A stretch of DNA of 64,000 nucleotides from VXNJ01 sp009840625 (lineage in GTDB: Bacteria; Chloroflexota; UBA11872; VXNJ01): the NCBI GenBank assembly GCA_965207915.1, contig OZ242304.1:744001-808000 (forward strand), written 5' to 3'. Under the pieces are notes generated by a model. That model was not told the origin of the DNA, searched no databases, and saw only the letters and a program-made list of their open reading frames with translations. The translations under genes were made by a program, and so were the position numbers. How positions within the stretch are numbered: the stretch's first letter is position 1; every line of letters starts with the position of its first letter. Below, one piece after another: positions 45,282 to 53,908 of this stretch.

Positions 45282-46441
45282 CCCTCGGCGCGGTATCCGA
45301 CGACCAGCAGGACGCTCGCGCCCAGTTGAACCCGTCGTCCGGCCGGCACCGATTGGGCGCGGACCACCAGTTCGCGATCGGGAATGGGTTCCGGGCTGAC
45401 GATGCGTTCGATTGCAATGCCGGCCGCCCGACCGATTTCGCGCGCCCGCTCAAGCGGCAGGTCAACGAGGTCCGGGACCTCCACCATGGGCCTCTGGTTG
45501 GCCCGGAGGAGCAGTTCTTCGCCAACCGGCAGGATTGTCCCCGGGGCCGGCGATTGCTCAAGCACGATGCCCAACGGCAGGCCGGCAACGTAGCTTTCAC
45601 CGTCGGCGACTGCCTCGAATCCGTAGGCGGCCGCGCGCCGCAACGCCAGTTCCACGTCGAGCCCGGCAAGGTCGGGCACGGCCTGCAGGCGCAGACCGGC
45701 GTTGTAGGTAAGCGTCACCCGGGCGCCCGGTTCGATTTCGGCCCCCGGCTCCGGGAATTGTTCGGATACGACCCCGACCGGGAGGTCGGGATGGTGGATA
45801 GGAACGGTTTCGGCCACGTAACCGGCCTCGGTGAGCTGGCTTTGGGCCGCCTCGACGTTCTGGCCGATCACCGATCCGAGAGCGATGCTCTCGGCCCCGG
45901 CGGCGACCCGCACCAGGACGCTCTCGCCGGGGGCCAGCAGGACTCCGGCGGCCGGATCCTGGCCAAGCACCCGGTTCGGTTCGGCGCCCTCGTCGGTCAC
46001 CGGCTCAACCACCAGCTCCAGGCCCAGCGCATCGATCGCGCCGCGGGCTTCGATCAGCGACCGCCCGGTCAGCAGCGGCGCGGAGACTTCCGCTCCGGGA
46101 CCGCTGTCGACCAGCGGCTCGAACGCATAACCAAGCTCGTCGGCCAATCGCGTCAACGGGCCGGCCGGATTGAGATCGAGCGAGTAGACGAATCCAAAGG
46201 TCAGAATCGCGCAGGCCAGCGAAACCGCGACCATCCAGCCGTTTATGCGGTAGTTTCGGGATTCGTGGCGCGGGCGCTGCGGCAGGCCGATCCGGCGGGC
46301 GCGCAGCTGATCGAGGACGCGCCGGCTGGCCCGATCCGACCTGGCCGACCCCATCCGCCTGAGGCGGAATCTCCGGTCCCTTTCCCGCCGGGGGGAATCT
46401 AGGGGGTGCGATCTGGCCAACTGCGGCAAGCCCCAAGGCAT
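45278..46441 (-). CDS. Membrane-anchored PASTA-repeat protein without kinase domain
   Basis: 387 residues: a basic cytoplasmic N-terminus (about 1-68, Arg-rich), one membrane helix (VAVSLACAILTFGFVYSLDL in part, about 70-90), then four PASTA-like repeats (about 118-185, 188-253, 255-320 and 322-385), each with the LGxxV/QxPxPG pattern such as VVSEQFPEPGAEIEPG. PASTA domains bind peptidoglycan or muropeptides. The usual Ser/Thr kinase domain is absent. ATG at 46441 or Met30 are both possible starts. Confidence 0.85.
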   Translation of the reverse strand: MPWGLPQLARSHPLDSPRRERDRRFRLRRMGSARSDRASRRVLDQLRARRIGLPQRPRHESRNYRINGWMVAVSLACAILTFGFVYSLDLNPAGPLTRLADELGYAFEPLVDSGPGAEVSAPLLTGRSLIEARGAIDALGLELVVEPVTDEGAEPNRVLGQDPAAGVLLAPGESVLVRVAAGAESIALGSVIGQNVEAAQSQLTEAGYVAETVPIHHPDLPVGVVSEQFPEPGAEIEPGARVTLTYNAGLRLQAVPDLAGLDVELALRRAAAYGFEAVADGESYVAGLPLGIVLEQSPAPGTILPVGEELLLRANQRPMVEVPDLVDLPLERAREIGRAAGIAIERIVSPEPIPDRELVVRAQSVPAGRRVQLGASVLLVVGYRAEG

Positions 46442-46501
46442 CGAATCGGCACCGCCAAGCCGGTGCCCGTATTCCGGTGGCCGCGCCCTGGCACGGCCCC
46501 G

Positions 46502-47317
46502 CTAGCGCGCCGAGCGGCTGCGGCGAAGTTCCTTCTCCAGGACCCGGATCGCACGACCGGCCGCCGTTTGCTCGGCGCCGCGCACGGTCTTTCCGGAGGC
46601 CGAGGAGAGGTCGCGCCCATCGAGGACGACCGCCACTGAAAACGTTGGCGCGTGCGCCGGTCCGCGGGTGTTGATCAGTTCGTAACGCGGTTGCTGGCGG
46701 AACTCCGACTGGGTCAATTGCTGGAGGCGCGACTTGTTGTCGGTCGGCAGTTGCCGCCCGCGCTCGACGGACGTCCCGGACTGGCCGTTTCGTCCCGGAA
46801 TCTGCAGCGGTGGTCCGCCGGCAACATGGTGGTTGACCCGCAGCAGTTCCTCGAAAAACGGCTGCAGCACCCGCTTGACCTGGCCCAGTCCGTAATCCGA
46901 ATCCAGGTAAATCGCCCCGATGATTGCTTCGAAACTGCGGCCGGCGACGCCTTTCTGGTTTCGTTTCTTGGACAAGTCAAGGCCCGATCCGACCACCACG
47001 TAGCGGTAGAGCCCGATTTTTTCGGCCATCGCGGCCAGGGCGGTGAGGCTGACCAGGTCCTTGCGGACGTTGGTCATTTCGCCTTCGTCCATTTGCGGAA
47101 AGCGGGCGTACAGGTCATCGGTCGCGGCCAGATTCAGGGCCGAATCGCCGAGGAATTCCATCCGTTCGTAGGAATCGAGGCTGCTCAGATGACGGTCTTC
47201 GTTGATCGCCGAGCGATGGGTGACGGCGCGCCGCAGCAGGCTAATGTCCTGGAACCGATATCCCAGCTTGCGTTCCAGGGTCCCGAGTTCGCCGCCGTTC
47301 TCCGATTCGCCCTCCAC
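46502..47317 (-). CDS. rnc: Ribonuclease III
   Basis: 271 residues from GTG at 47317. The catalytic signature ERMEFLGDSALNLAATDDLY is at about residues 51-70, and the second acidic site is in SFEAIIGAIYLDSDYG. The double-stranded RNA-binding domain is C-terminal (SRLQQLTQSEFRQQPRYELI). The linker between domains (about 165-190) is longer than usual. The same frame stays open for another 100 codons upstream but without any ATG, GTG or TTG (see the neighbouring entry). Processes rRNA and structured mRNAs. Confidence 0.93.
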   Translation of the reverse strand: MEGESENGGELGTLERKLGYRFQDISLLRRAVTHRSAINEDRHLSSLDSYERMEFLGDSALNLAATDDLYARFPQMDEGEMTNVRKDLVSLTALAAMAEKIGLYRYVVVGSGLDLSKKRNQKGVAGRSFEAIIGAIYLDSDYGLGQVKRVLQPFFEELLRVNHHVAGGPPLQIPGRNGQSGTSVERGRQLPTDNKSRLQQLTQSEFRQQPRYELINTRGPAHAPTFSVAVVLDGRDLSSASGKTVRGAEQTAAGRAIRVLEKELRRSRSAR

Positions 47318-47620
47318 CCGCGACGGGCGGCGCGGGCGTCCCGGGGAGCGATCGCGATCGCGGGCGGAGCGTACCTGCGACGTTCCGTTTCGGCCCGCCT
47401 GGCCCCGCGAACCGCGCCGCGAACTGGCGCGGGTGCTGCCACGCGAACTGCCGCGCGAGCCGCCGTTGCTGCGCGAGCTTGTACGGGGACGCCTGCCGCG
47501 CCGGCTCGGGGGTCGCGACCGGCTGGGTTTTAGGGGAGCCGCCGGCTCCGGTGCCGGGTCCGCTTTGGCGGGACCGGCCAGACCGATTGAGCGGAGCAGG
47601 TTTTTCAGAGTCTCGTCGCC
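47318..47620 (-). other. Start-less open frame in phase with rnc, Ser/Arg/Gly-rich
   Basis: From just after a TGA (47623-47621) to rnc the frame reads DETLKNLLRSIGLAG, then a Pro/Ala linker, then repeated SRGSSRGSTRASSRRGSRG-like sequence joining VEGESENGG of RNase III. There is no ATG, GTG or TTG in it. Either this is GC-biased non-coding DNA or RNase III has an N-terminal tail started from a rare codon. Confidence 0.35.
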
Positions 47621-48573
47621 ACCCGATCAGGTGTGGCGGGCGTCAGCCAGTGCCGGTAAGCCTGGTTGCGCCCCTTAACCACGTCGAAGTAGATGTTCTG
47701 CATCTGGCGCGTTATGGGTCCGACATCGCCGTTGCCGATCGATCGGCCGTCGAGGTGGGAAACGGCCGAGATCTGGGCGCCGGTTCCGCACAGGAACAGC
47801 TCGTCACAGCTGTAGAGTTCGGTCCTGTCAATCGGCCGTTCGACCGTGTCCAAGCCGAGTTCCCGGGCGGCCAGCTCGATGACGGTTGCGCGGGTTATTC
47901 CCTCGAGGATGTTTTCGGATACAGCCGGCGTGACCAGGTGGCCGTCGCGAACGATGAACAGGTTTTCGCCGGTTCCCTCGCTGACGTGGCCGGCGGCGGT
48001 GAGCATGATCGCCTCGTCGTACCCGTTTTGCTCGGCCTCGGTCTTGGCCAATGCCGAATTTATGTAAAGACCGGTGGCCTTCGAACGCGCCGGGATCATG
48101 TTGTCGTCGATCCGGACCCAGGCCGAAATGCAGCATCTGATGGGCGCATTGACGTCCAGGTAGTCGCCGAAGGGGGCGGCGAACAGGCAAAAATCGTCTT
48201 CGAGATTGGATACCTGCCCGTTGGCGTCGCGCCGCACCATGCTCAGACCGATGGTGGTGGAGGCCTTGTACACGATCGGCCGGACGTACACGTCGGTGGT
48301 GAACCCGCAGCGCTGAATGATCTGCTGGGTGATTTCACAGAGTTCGTCGACCGTGTATTCGAGCGTGAGCAGAAGCATCCGCGCCGAGCGGTGCAAACGT
48401 TCGAAATGCTCGGGCAGCCGGAACAGATAGACCTGTTCTTCTTCCTCGCTCCAGTAGCCGCGTATCCCCTCGAAGCAACCGGTGCCGTAGTTGAAGGCGT
48501 GGGTCCCGATGCTCACGCGGGCATCTTCCAACGGTACAAACTCGCCCTTGAAAAAGGCCCAACTGTCAGCCAA
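47605..48573 (-). CDS. ilvE: Branched-chain amino acid aminotransferase
   Basis: 322-residue class IV PLP transaminase for the last step of Val, Leu and Ile synthesis. The N-terminal HAFNYGTGCFEGIRGYW, the PLP Lys region ARSKATGLYINSALAKTEA and the signature EGTGENLFIVRDG ... ITRATVIELA are all present. Length fits. The ATG at 48573 matches the usual N-terminus (WAFFKGEFVPLEDARVS). It lies 288 bases upstream of rnc. Confidence 0.94.
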   Translation of the reverse strand: MADSWAFFKGEFVPLEDARVSIGTHAFNYGTGCFEGIRGYWSEEEEQVYLFRLPEHFERLHRSARMLLLTLEYTVDELCEITQQIIQRCGFTTDVYVRPIVYKASTTIGLSMVRRDANGQVSNLEDDFCLFAAPFGDYLDVNAPIRCCISAWVRIDDNMIPARSKATGLYINSALAKTEAEQNGYDEAIMLTAAGHVSEGTGENLFIVRDGHLVTPAVSENILEGITRATVIELAARELGLDTVERPIDRTELYSCDELFLCGTGAQISAVSHLDGRSIGNGDVGPITRQMQNIYFDVVKGRNQAYRHWLTPATPDRVATRL

Positions 48574-48640
48574 AGTGAACTCGCCCGGTTAGCGGTGAAG
48601 GGTCGGCGGCGGCGATCTCATGAAAAAGACGGCGCGGTTT

Positions 48641-49183
48641 CTAGCTGAAAAATTCTATATGGGTTTTGTCAATCAGGCGCCGGGCCTCTTCGGGGCCGAA
48701 GACCGCCCTGCTCATCAGGATCAGATCGCCGCGCAGGTCGACCAGGTGGGCAAACTGGGCAAACCCCCACTTTCCGTACAGCGTCCGAGCGTAGCGGTTG
48801 GATTGATCTACGGCGATGACAAGTTCGCTGCGGCCTTGCTCGCGGGCCAACCGGGATGCCCCCAGGACCAGGGCGAGTCCCATTCCCCGGCGCCGGTTGT
48901 CGGGGTGCACGAAGAGGGTGTGTAGGTAGCACTGGATGCGGTCGTCGGAGAACTTGGGATCGCTGCCCCGGAACCGGATCCAGATCTGGCCCTTGATCCG
49001 TCCGTCGACTTCACCGACCAGCATTTTTTGGACTCCGCCGGCCACGTCGTCGAAGTAGCGCCGCAGCAGGAATTGACCGTCCGGCTGGGTTGTCGACTCC
49101 CACAGTTTGGCCAGCTCCGGCAAATCGGCACGGGAACCGGGCCGGATCACCGCGCAGGCGGTCTCCGATTCGGCTTCCGGCAT
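48641..49183 (-). CDS. GNAT-family N-acetyltransferase
   Basis: 180 residues with the acetyl-CoA-binding pattern LHTLFVHPDNRRRGMGLALV (residues about 85-104) and the later YARTLYGKWGFAQF typical of GNAT motif B. The N-terminal VIRPGSRADLPELAKLWE is the usual first strand-helix. Substrate unknown. Its ATG overlaps the stop of the upstream DUF6062 gene (TAATG). Confidence 0.88.
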   Translation of the reverse strand: MPEAESETACAVIRPGSRADLPELAKLWESTTQPDGQFLLRRYFDDVAGGVQKMLVGEVDGRIKGQIWIRFRGSDPKFSDDRIQCYLHTLFVHPDNRRRGMGLALVLGASRLAREQGRSELVIAVDQSNRYARTLYGKWGFAQFAHLVDLRGDLILMSRAVFGPEEARRLIDKTHIEFFS

Positions 49184-50067
49184 TAGTCCCCCGGTCGCCA
49201 GGCCGAAAGACCCTTGCCGCCGCTGACGATGGCCAGGACCCTGGTGAGCGCGGCGCGCTCCTCCGGCGTGATCGCCTCCTGGCTAAAGCGATAGTCGGCC
49301 TTGCGGACGATTTCATCGAGCAGATCGTAGAGTTCGCGCCAGCGCTCGACTTCGCCGCCGGCGACCAGCTTGGCCGCCGCGTCGTCGGCGGCCGAGGCGA
49401 TCACCAGTTGCAAGTGGGGCAGGCACAATCCGTCGCAGTCGCGGTAGCGCTCGATAAGCATCTCATCGCCCGCGTAGTCGGCAAACGTGGCCGCGTAGCG
49501 TCGTTCGGCCCTGAATTGCTCCACGCAGACCGGGCACGGCTGCGGAGTCCTGAAAGCCCCGCCGCGCCGCAGCCGACCGCGCCAGTCGCGCAGCAGCCGG
49601 AAAAGCCAGCCCGGCAGGCGTCGGTTTGGCGGATCGGGATCGTACGCGTCCAGCTGCCGACCCAGGTTCTTGATGATGTCGGCGTAGGTGATCGCCAGTC
49701 CCAGGGCATCGCGCTGATCGGGCAGCCGCCAGGCGTGGGTGTTGCAGAAGCCGTTGGCTTCGCGTACGGTCGCGCGGATGTCGACGTCGGTCACGTTGTC
49801 GGAGCAGTAGACGGTCAGGTAATGGTCAGCGATCCGCAGCCCCAGCCGGCAGATGGGGCAACCGTCTTCCAGCATTGCCTCGTAGAGTTCGGCGAAGCTG
49901 GGTTCTCGGCTGCTGAAGCGCGGATCGGACCAGTCGATCTCGGGACGCTCCGGTCGGCGACGCCCGGAGTAGTCGGTGAAGTAGGAGCGTGCTGCGATTG
50001 CGGTTGCTCCGATCGTTGAATGCTGGCGACGGGCGGCCGCCGGCCGGGCTCGAATGGCCAATTTCAT
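49183..50067 (-). CDS. DUF6062-like Cys-rich protein
   Basis: About 294 residues with two repeated Cys/His half-sites: GCPICRLG ... GFCNTHAW and PCPVCVEQ ... GLCLPHLQ. Such CPxC plus CxxH pairs suggest two metal or Fe-S sites. The pattern is that of DUF6062 proteins, which have no assigned function. The true start is uncertain: ATG 50067 is chosen, TTG 50097 is possible. Upstream lies the divergent Lon-like gene; downstream it is coupled to a GNAT acetyltransferase. Confidence 0.7.
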   Translation of the reverse strand: MKLAIRARPAAARRQHSTIGATAIAARSYFTDYSGRRRPERPEIDWSDPRFSSREPSFAELYEAMLEDGCPICRLGLRIADHYLTVYCSDNVTDVDIRATVREANGFCNTHAWRLPDQRDALGLAITYADIIKNLGRQLDAYDPDPPNRRLPGWLFRLLRDWRGRLRRGGAFRTPQPCPVCVEQFRAERRYAATFADYAGDEMLIERYRDCDGLCLPHLQLVIASAADDAAAKLVAGGEVERWRELYDLLDEIVRKADYRFSQEAITPEERAALTRVLAIVSGGKGLSAWRPGD

Positions 50068-50144
50068 AGACTGCGATTGATTTTCCCAAGTCGCCAAGAC
50101 AGCGCGCCGACAGGCCCCGGGCTAACCGACCGCAGGATCAATTG

Positions 50145-51707
50145 ATGGACAACGCCGCGCTGATGGACCAGATTGCCGCCGCCGATCTCTCCGAGGAGGC
50201 GCGCGCCGTAGCTGTCGAGGTCGCCCGCGTGCTGGAGCAACCGGAGGCGGCCGCGGCCGAATCTTTCCAGGCGCACGAATACCTGGAAAACCTGCTCGCC
50301 CTGCCCTGGGCGGAGCCCGGCCCGCCGCCAAGCGCCGATCCCGAGGCGATCGCCGCCGAAGTAGACATCGGCCAGTACGCGCCGCCATTCAACCGCAGGC
50401 TGCTGGTCGACTGGATGCTTTCGGCGCATCGGGCCGAATCCCCCGGCGCGGCCCTTTTGTGCGGCCCTCCCGGCGGCGGGCGCCGCAGTCTGGCCCGGCG
50501 GGTCGCTGCTGCGCTGGACCTGCCGGCGGCGACCATTGACCTGGTGGGTACCGCGGGCGAATCCGACGTACTTGGCGCGGGGTCATCGCAGACCCGCGGT
50601 GCGATCGGTTCGCTGGCCCGAGCACTGGCCGAAATCGGGAACCGGCGCGGGGTGATTGTGTTGGCCAACGTGCAGTGGGCGGTGGCAAACTGGCCCGATC
50701 GCGGAGCCCGGCTGCTGGCCCTGCTGGACGACGTCGAAGCCCGACGGAATTGGCGCGACCAGTACTTGGATGTCGGATTTGACCTGACCTCCACCCTGTT
50801 CGTACTCACTGCCGACGGCAGCGGCGCCCTGCCGCCCGAAATCATCGACCGCATGCTCCTGGTCGACTGTCCCGGCTACACCCGGAGCGAACGGTCCCGG
50901 ATCGTACAGACGCACCTGTGGGAAGAGATCAAGGCCCGTTACGACATCACCAGCCCGGTCGCCCTGGGCGAGGACGCCGCCGAGGCATTGGTGACCGAGT
51001 ACACCCCGGAAGCGGGCCTGGCCGCCACCAGCATCGCTCTCTCGGAAATGGCGCGCCGCGTGGCCGCCGCCCCCGATGGATCGGCGCCGCCGTTGATCGA
51101 CGCCGCCGGGCTAAGCCTGATGCTGGGCAAACCGCGCCGCTACTACCGCGACGAGGCCGGCTACGCCCGGCCCGGAGCCTGCCGCACCCTCCTGCTCGGA
51201 CCGCACGGATCCAGCGTGCAGCTGGTCGAGGCCGTGCCCGTGCCGGGCGGTCGCTACTATTTGACGCCCGAAGGGACCTCGGCGCCGGTCAACAAGGCCT
51301 GCGACACCGCCTACTACTACGTGCGCTCGCGGATGACCGAACTTGACATCTCGGCGCGCCAGCTATTCGAATACGGCTACAAGATCAATCACAACCTGGG
51401 CGCCTCCGACCACGATGCCGAGACCCTTTCGCTGGCAGTGCTGGTGTCGCTGATCTCGGCGCTGAGGGATCGGCCGATCGATCCGGAGACCGCGGTCGTG
51501 GGCGAGATGAACCAGAACGGAGTGCTGATGGGCGGACCGGGTCTGGCGCACCGCCTGCTGGCCGCCCAGCGCGCCGGAATCCGCCGGATACTGCTGCCCC
51601 GCGCCAACGCTCCCGACATCGAGGAGTTGCCGCCCGGTCTGGAGAGCGATCTGACCCTGGTCATGGTCTCCGACGCCGATCAGGCAATCCGGGTGGCCCT
51701 GAGTTGA
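50145..51707 (+). CDS. Lon-like protein with degenerate ATPase and protease sites
   Basis: 520 residues. The AAA-like part has GPPGGGRRSLARRV where Lon has GPPGVGKTS (Lys to Arg), and the Walker B acidic pair is lost (VIVLANVQWA). The C-terminal part aligns with the Lon protease fold: SALRDRPIDPETAVVGEMN followed by GLAHRLLAAQRAGIRRILLP, matching SCLTGNPVRADVAMTGEI and LKEKLLAAHRGG. The catalytic Ser position holds Thr (about 427) and the catalytic Lys is Arg (about 470). It therefore probably lacks both activities. The usual Lon N-terminal domain is absent. ATG chosen with AGGA seven bases upstream. Confidence 0.8.
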   Translation: MDNAALMDQIAAADLSEEARAVAVEVARVLEQPEAAAAESFQAHEYLENLLALPWAEPGPPPSADPEAIAAEVDIGQYAPPFNRRLLVDWMLSAHRAESPGAALLCGPPGGGRRSLARRVAAALDLPAATIDLVGTAGESDVLGAGSSQTRGAIGSLARALAEIGNRRGVIVLANVQWAVANWPDRGARLLALLDDVEARRNWRDQYLDVGFDLTSTLFVLTADGSGALPPEIIDRMLLVDCPGYTRSERSRIVQTHLWEEIKARYDITSPVALGEDAAEALVTEYTPEAGLAATSIALSEMARRVAAAPDGSAPPLIDAAGLSLMLGKPRRYYRDEAGYARPGACRTLLLGPHGSSVQLVEAVPVPGGRYYLTPEGTSAPVNKACDTAYYYVRSRMTELDISARQLFEYGYKINHNLGASDHDAETLSLAVLVSLISALRDRPIDPETAVVGEMNQNGVLMGGPGLAHRLLAAQRAGIRRILLPRANAPDIEELPPGLESDLTLVMVSDADQAIRVALS

Positions 51708-51737
51708 TCCCCTGCGCCGGACCCGGCTGAGGCGGCA

Positions 51738-52832
51738 ATGTTCGGCGTCGGAATAACCGAATTCCTGTTCATCCTGGCGATCGCGATGATCGTGCTCGGT
51801 CCGGACCGTCTGCCGGAGGCGATGGGGCAGCTCGGGAGGCTGGTGCGCAAGGTCCGCGCCTGGGCCTACGAGTTCAGGGCCGAATTCGACGAGGAAATCC
51901 AGCTGCTGCGCGGCGAGGTGGAAGCGCTGCAGCGCGAGGCCGAACTGACCCGCCAGGAACTGCAGGAGATCCACGCCGAAGTCGCCGCGACCGTCGGCGA
52001 GGCGCAGGACGACCTGGACAGCGCCGCCCAGGACATTGCCAGCGAATTGGGTTCGGCCAGCCAGGTGGCCGACGCTCAGTTGGGCGACGCCGCCAAGACC
52101 CTTACGAATCCGGTAGCGGCGGCTTCCGCGGCCCCCGCACCCAGGCCGGCTGCGGCCCCGGCGCAACCCGCACCGACCCCGGCGGCGGCGCCTGCGGCAA
52201 GTCTTCCGTTCGCCGACCGGTCCCCGGGCGATGCGATGGCGAGCGCGATTTCGCAGGCGTTCTCGGCTGCCAACGGCGGCGCGCAGGATCAAACGGCGCA
52301 GGTGCCGCCCGCAGCACGCTGGCAGAGCCCGGTTGAAGGCCAGCCGGCCATACCGCAAGAGGGAGCGACCATGGCCCGGTTCTCACCCGAGGGCGGCCAG
52401 TACGCGGCGCTGCTGCGAGCCGTCGCCGGGGCCGGCCCCGATTCTCTCGAGGCCGGACGCGAAGCCCTGAGTCGCCAGGGACGTCTCGACGCGGGCGAGT
52501 TGGAGGACTACGCCGGCAAGGGGCCGATGGCCGCGGCTCTGCTCTGGACCGCAAGCATGCAGGCGCATGTGGACGGCGACTCCATCGAGGTGGACCGCCG
52601 CGACGCGGATGGCCAGATCCGGGTCACCGTTTCCCTCACCCGGGATCCGTTCGGCCTGGATCGCCCCATCGACGCCCCGGCGGCCCGCCTGGCCCGGCAT
52701 TACGACCGCGCGTTTTTCGAGGGCCTGGGCGTGGCCATGGAAGATGGAACTCTGTTGGCCGAGGGCGCCGAGCAAACCCGATTCGATTTGACCGAACTGC
52801 CGGCGAGCGAAATCGAAGGCGATTCCGCGTAG
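51738..52832 (+). CDS. TatA/TatB-like protein with long C-terminal extension
   Basis: 364 residues. The first about 60 are a Tat translocase subunit: FGVGITEFLFILAIAMIVLGPDRLPEAMGQLG, i.e. a short membrane helix, the GPDRLPE hinge and an amphipathic helix. Next is a Glu/Gln-rich coiled-coil region (about 50-110), a Pro/Ala linker (about 120-160) and a further domain of about 150 residues that I do not recognise. Tat subunits are usually 60-170 residues. No tatC was found in the window. It lies 30 bases after the Lon-like gene, so they may be co-transcribed. Confidence 0.8.
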   Translation: MFGVGITEFLFILAIAMIVLGPDRLPEAMGQLGRLVRKVRAWAYEFRAEFDEEIQLLRGEVEALQREAELTRQELQEIHAEVAATVGEAQDDLDSAAQDIASELGSASQVADAQLGDAAKTLTNPVAAASAAPAPRPAAAPAQPAPTPAAAPAASLPFADRSPGDAMASAISQAFSAANGGAQDQTAQVPPAARWQSPVEGQPAIPQEGATMARFSPEGGQYAALLRAVAGAGPDSLEAGREALSRQGRLDAGELEDYAGKGPMAAALLWTASMQAHVDGDSIEVDRRDADGQIRVTVSLTRDPFGLDRPIDAPAARLARHYDRAFFEGLGVAMEDGTLLAEGAEQTRFDLTELPASEIEGDSA

Positions 52833-53014
52833 TTGGCGGGTCCGCTGATTCAGGCGGACCGGCGGGTTGCCGCATCCCGGTCGAGATCCCCGGCCGCGGG
52901 GCCGTCAATCGCCGCTGAATCCGGCCGAGAATGCCGGAGTCTCCCCCAGCGAGAGGGCCTATCCTTGCCGGAGCCGATTTGGCGGCGGCTGACGGATGCC
53001 GCCGGAGCGCGTCC

Positions 53015-53884
53015 ATGACCCAATTGCAAGATCGCTGCCTGGCGGCCGAAGAATTGATCCTCCGCCACGACGTTCGCGGGATTTCGGCCCTGGCCGACCT
53101 GCTCGATCCCGGCTATCTGGCCAGGGTGGCGGGCACGCTCACCCGCCCCGAGACCCGGCTGCTGCTTGGCACCGGCTTCCTGGTCATCGGGTCCGGTCGG
53201 GCGGAAACCGACGGGCCGCTCGGCGCCCGGGCGATCTGCGACGCGGTTCGACTTTCCGGCGGCCGGGTGTGCGTCGTCTGCGACGAACCGACGGTGGAGG
53301 TGGTCGGCGCCGCAATCGGCGATGCGGCCGAGATCGCGGTGATGCCGATCGGGGACGATGATCAGGCGCGGATCTGGTCGAATGTGCAGCGAACCCGTTT
53401 TCGCGCCAACGCGGTCGGTTTCATCGAGCGTTGCGGACGCGACGCCGACGGCGTATTTCATTCCATGCACGGGGCCGATATCAGCGCGGTGACGGCCCGA
53501 ACCGATTACCTGATATCTCCGTCGGTTGCCAGCTTTTCGATCGGCGACGGCGGAAACGAGGTGGGATTCGGGCGGTTTGAGCAGGCTCTGCGCGAGCGTG
53601 GAATCACCCGTTGGCCCTCGGGCTCGGCGGTGGGGGAATTGATCATCGCCTCGGTTTCGAACTGGGGTGGTTACGCGTTGGCGGCGGCGATTGCCTGGAC
53701 CGTAGGGCTGCCCCTTGACCGCGTCCTCCCGGATTCGGACCAGTTCACCCGTCGGGTCGAGCGGCTTTTGGATGCCGGCGCGGTGGACGGGATGTCGGGA
53801 CTCAGCGAGAGAAAAGTCGACGGCCGCGAGCTGGACGCAGAGTTCGCCGTGCTCGAAGAGCTGCGCCGGATCGGCTCCGGCTGA
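53015..53884 (+). CDS. DUF4392 protein, D-glutamate cyclase-like
   Basis: About 289 residues from the ATG at 53015; an upstream ATG at 52931 would add 28 residues of unlikely sequence. The segments GTGFLVIGSGRAETDGPLGA (residues about 55-75), VFHSMHGADISAVTA and VASFSIGDGGNEVGFGRF match the family, whose eukaryotic members convert D-glutamate to 5-oxo-D-proline. No D-amino-acid genes are near apart from the unlinked cell-wall genes. Confidence 0.75.
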   Translation: MTQLQDRCLAAEELILRHDVRGISALADLLDPGYLARVAGTLTRPETRLLLGTGFLVIGSGRAETDGPLGARAICDAVRLSGGRVCVVCDEPTVEVVGAAIGDAAEIAVMPIGDDDQARIWSNVQRTRFRANAVGFIERCGRDADGVFHSMHGADISAVTARTDYLISPSVASFSIGDGGNEVGFGRFEQALRERGITRWPSGSAVGELIIASVSNWGGYALAAAIAWTVGLPLDRVLPDSDQFTRRVERLLDAGAVDGMSGLSERKVDGRELDAEFAVLEELRRIGSG

Positions 53885-53908
53885 CGGCAGCGGCGGAGTA
53901 GACGGCAG

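Noticed and set aside
47202..47678. Plus-strand Arg-rich frame opposite the rnc leader
   Set aside because: Low-complexity antisense frame overlapping both rnc and ilvE, with no SD and no domain.
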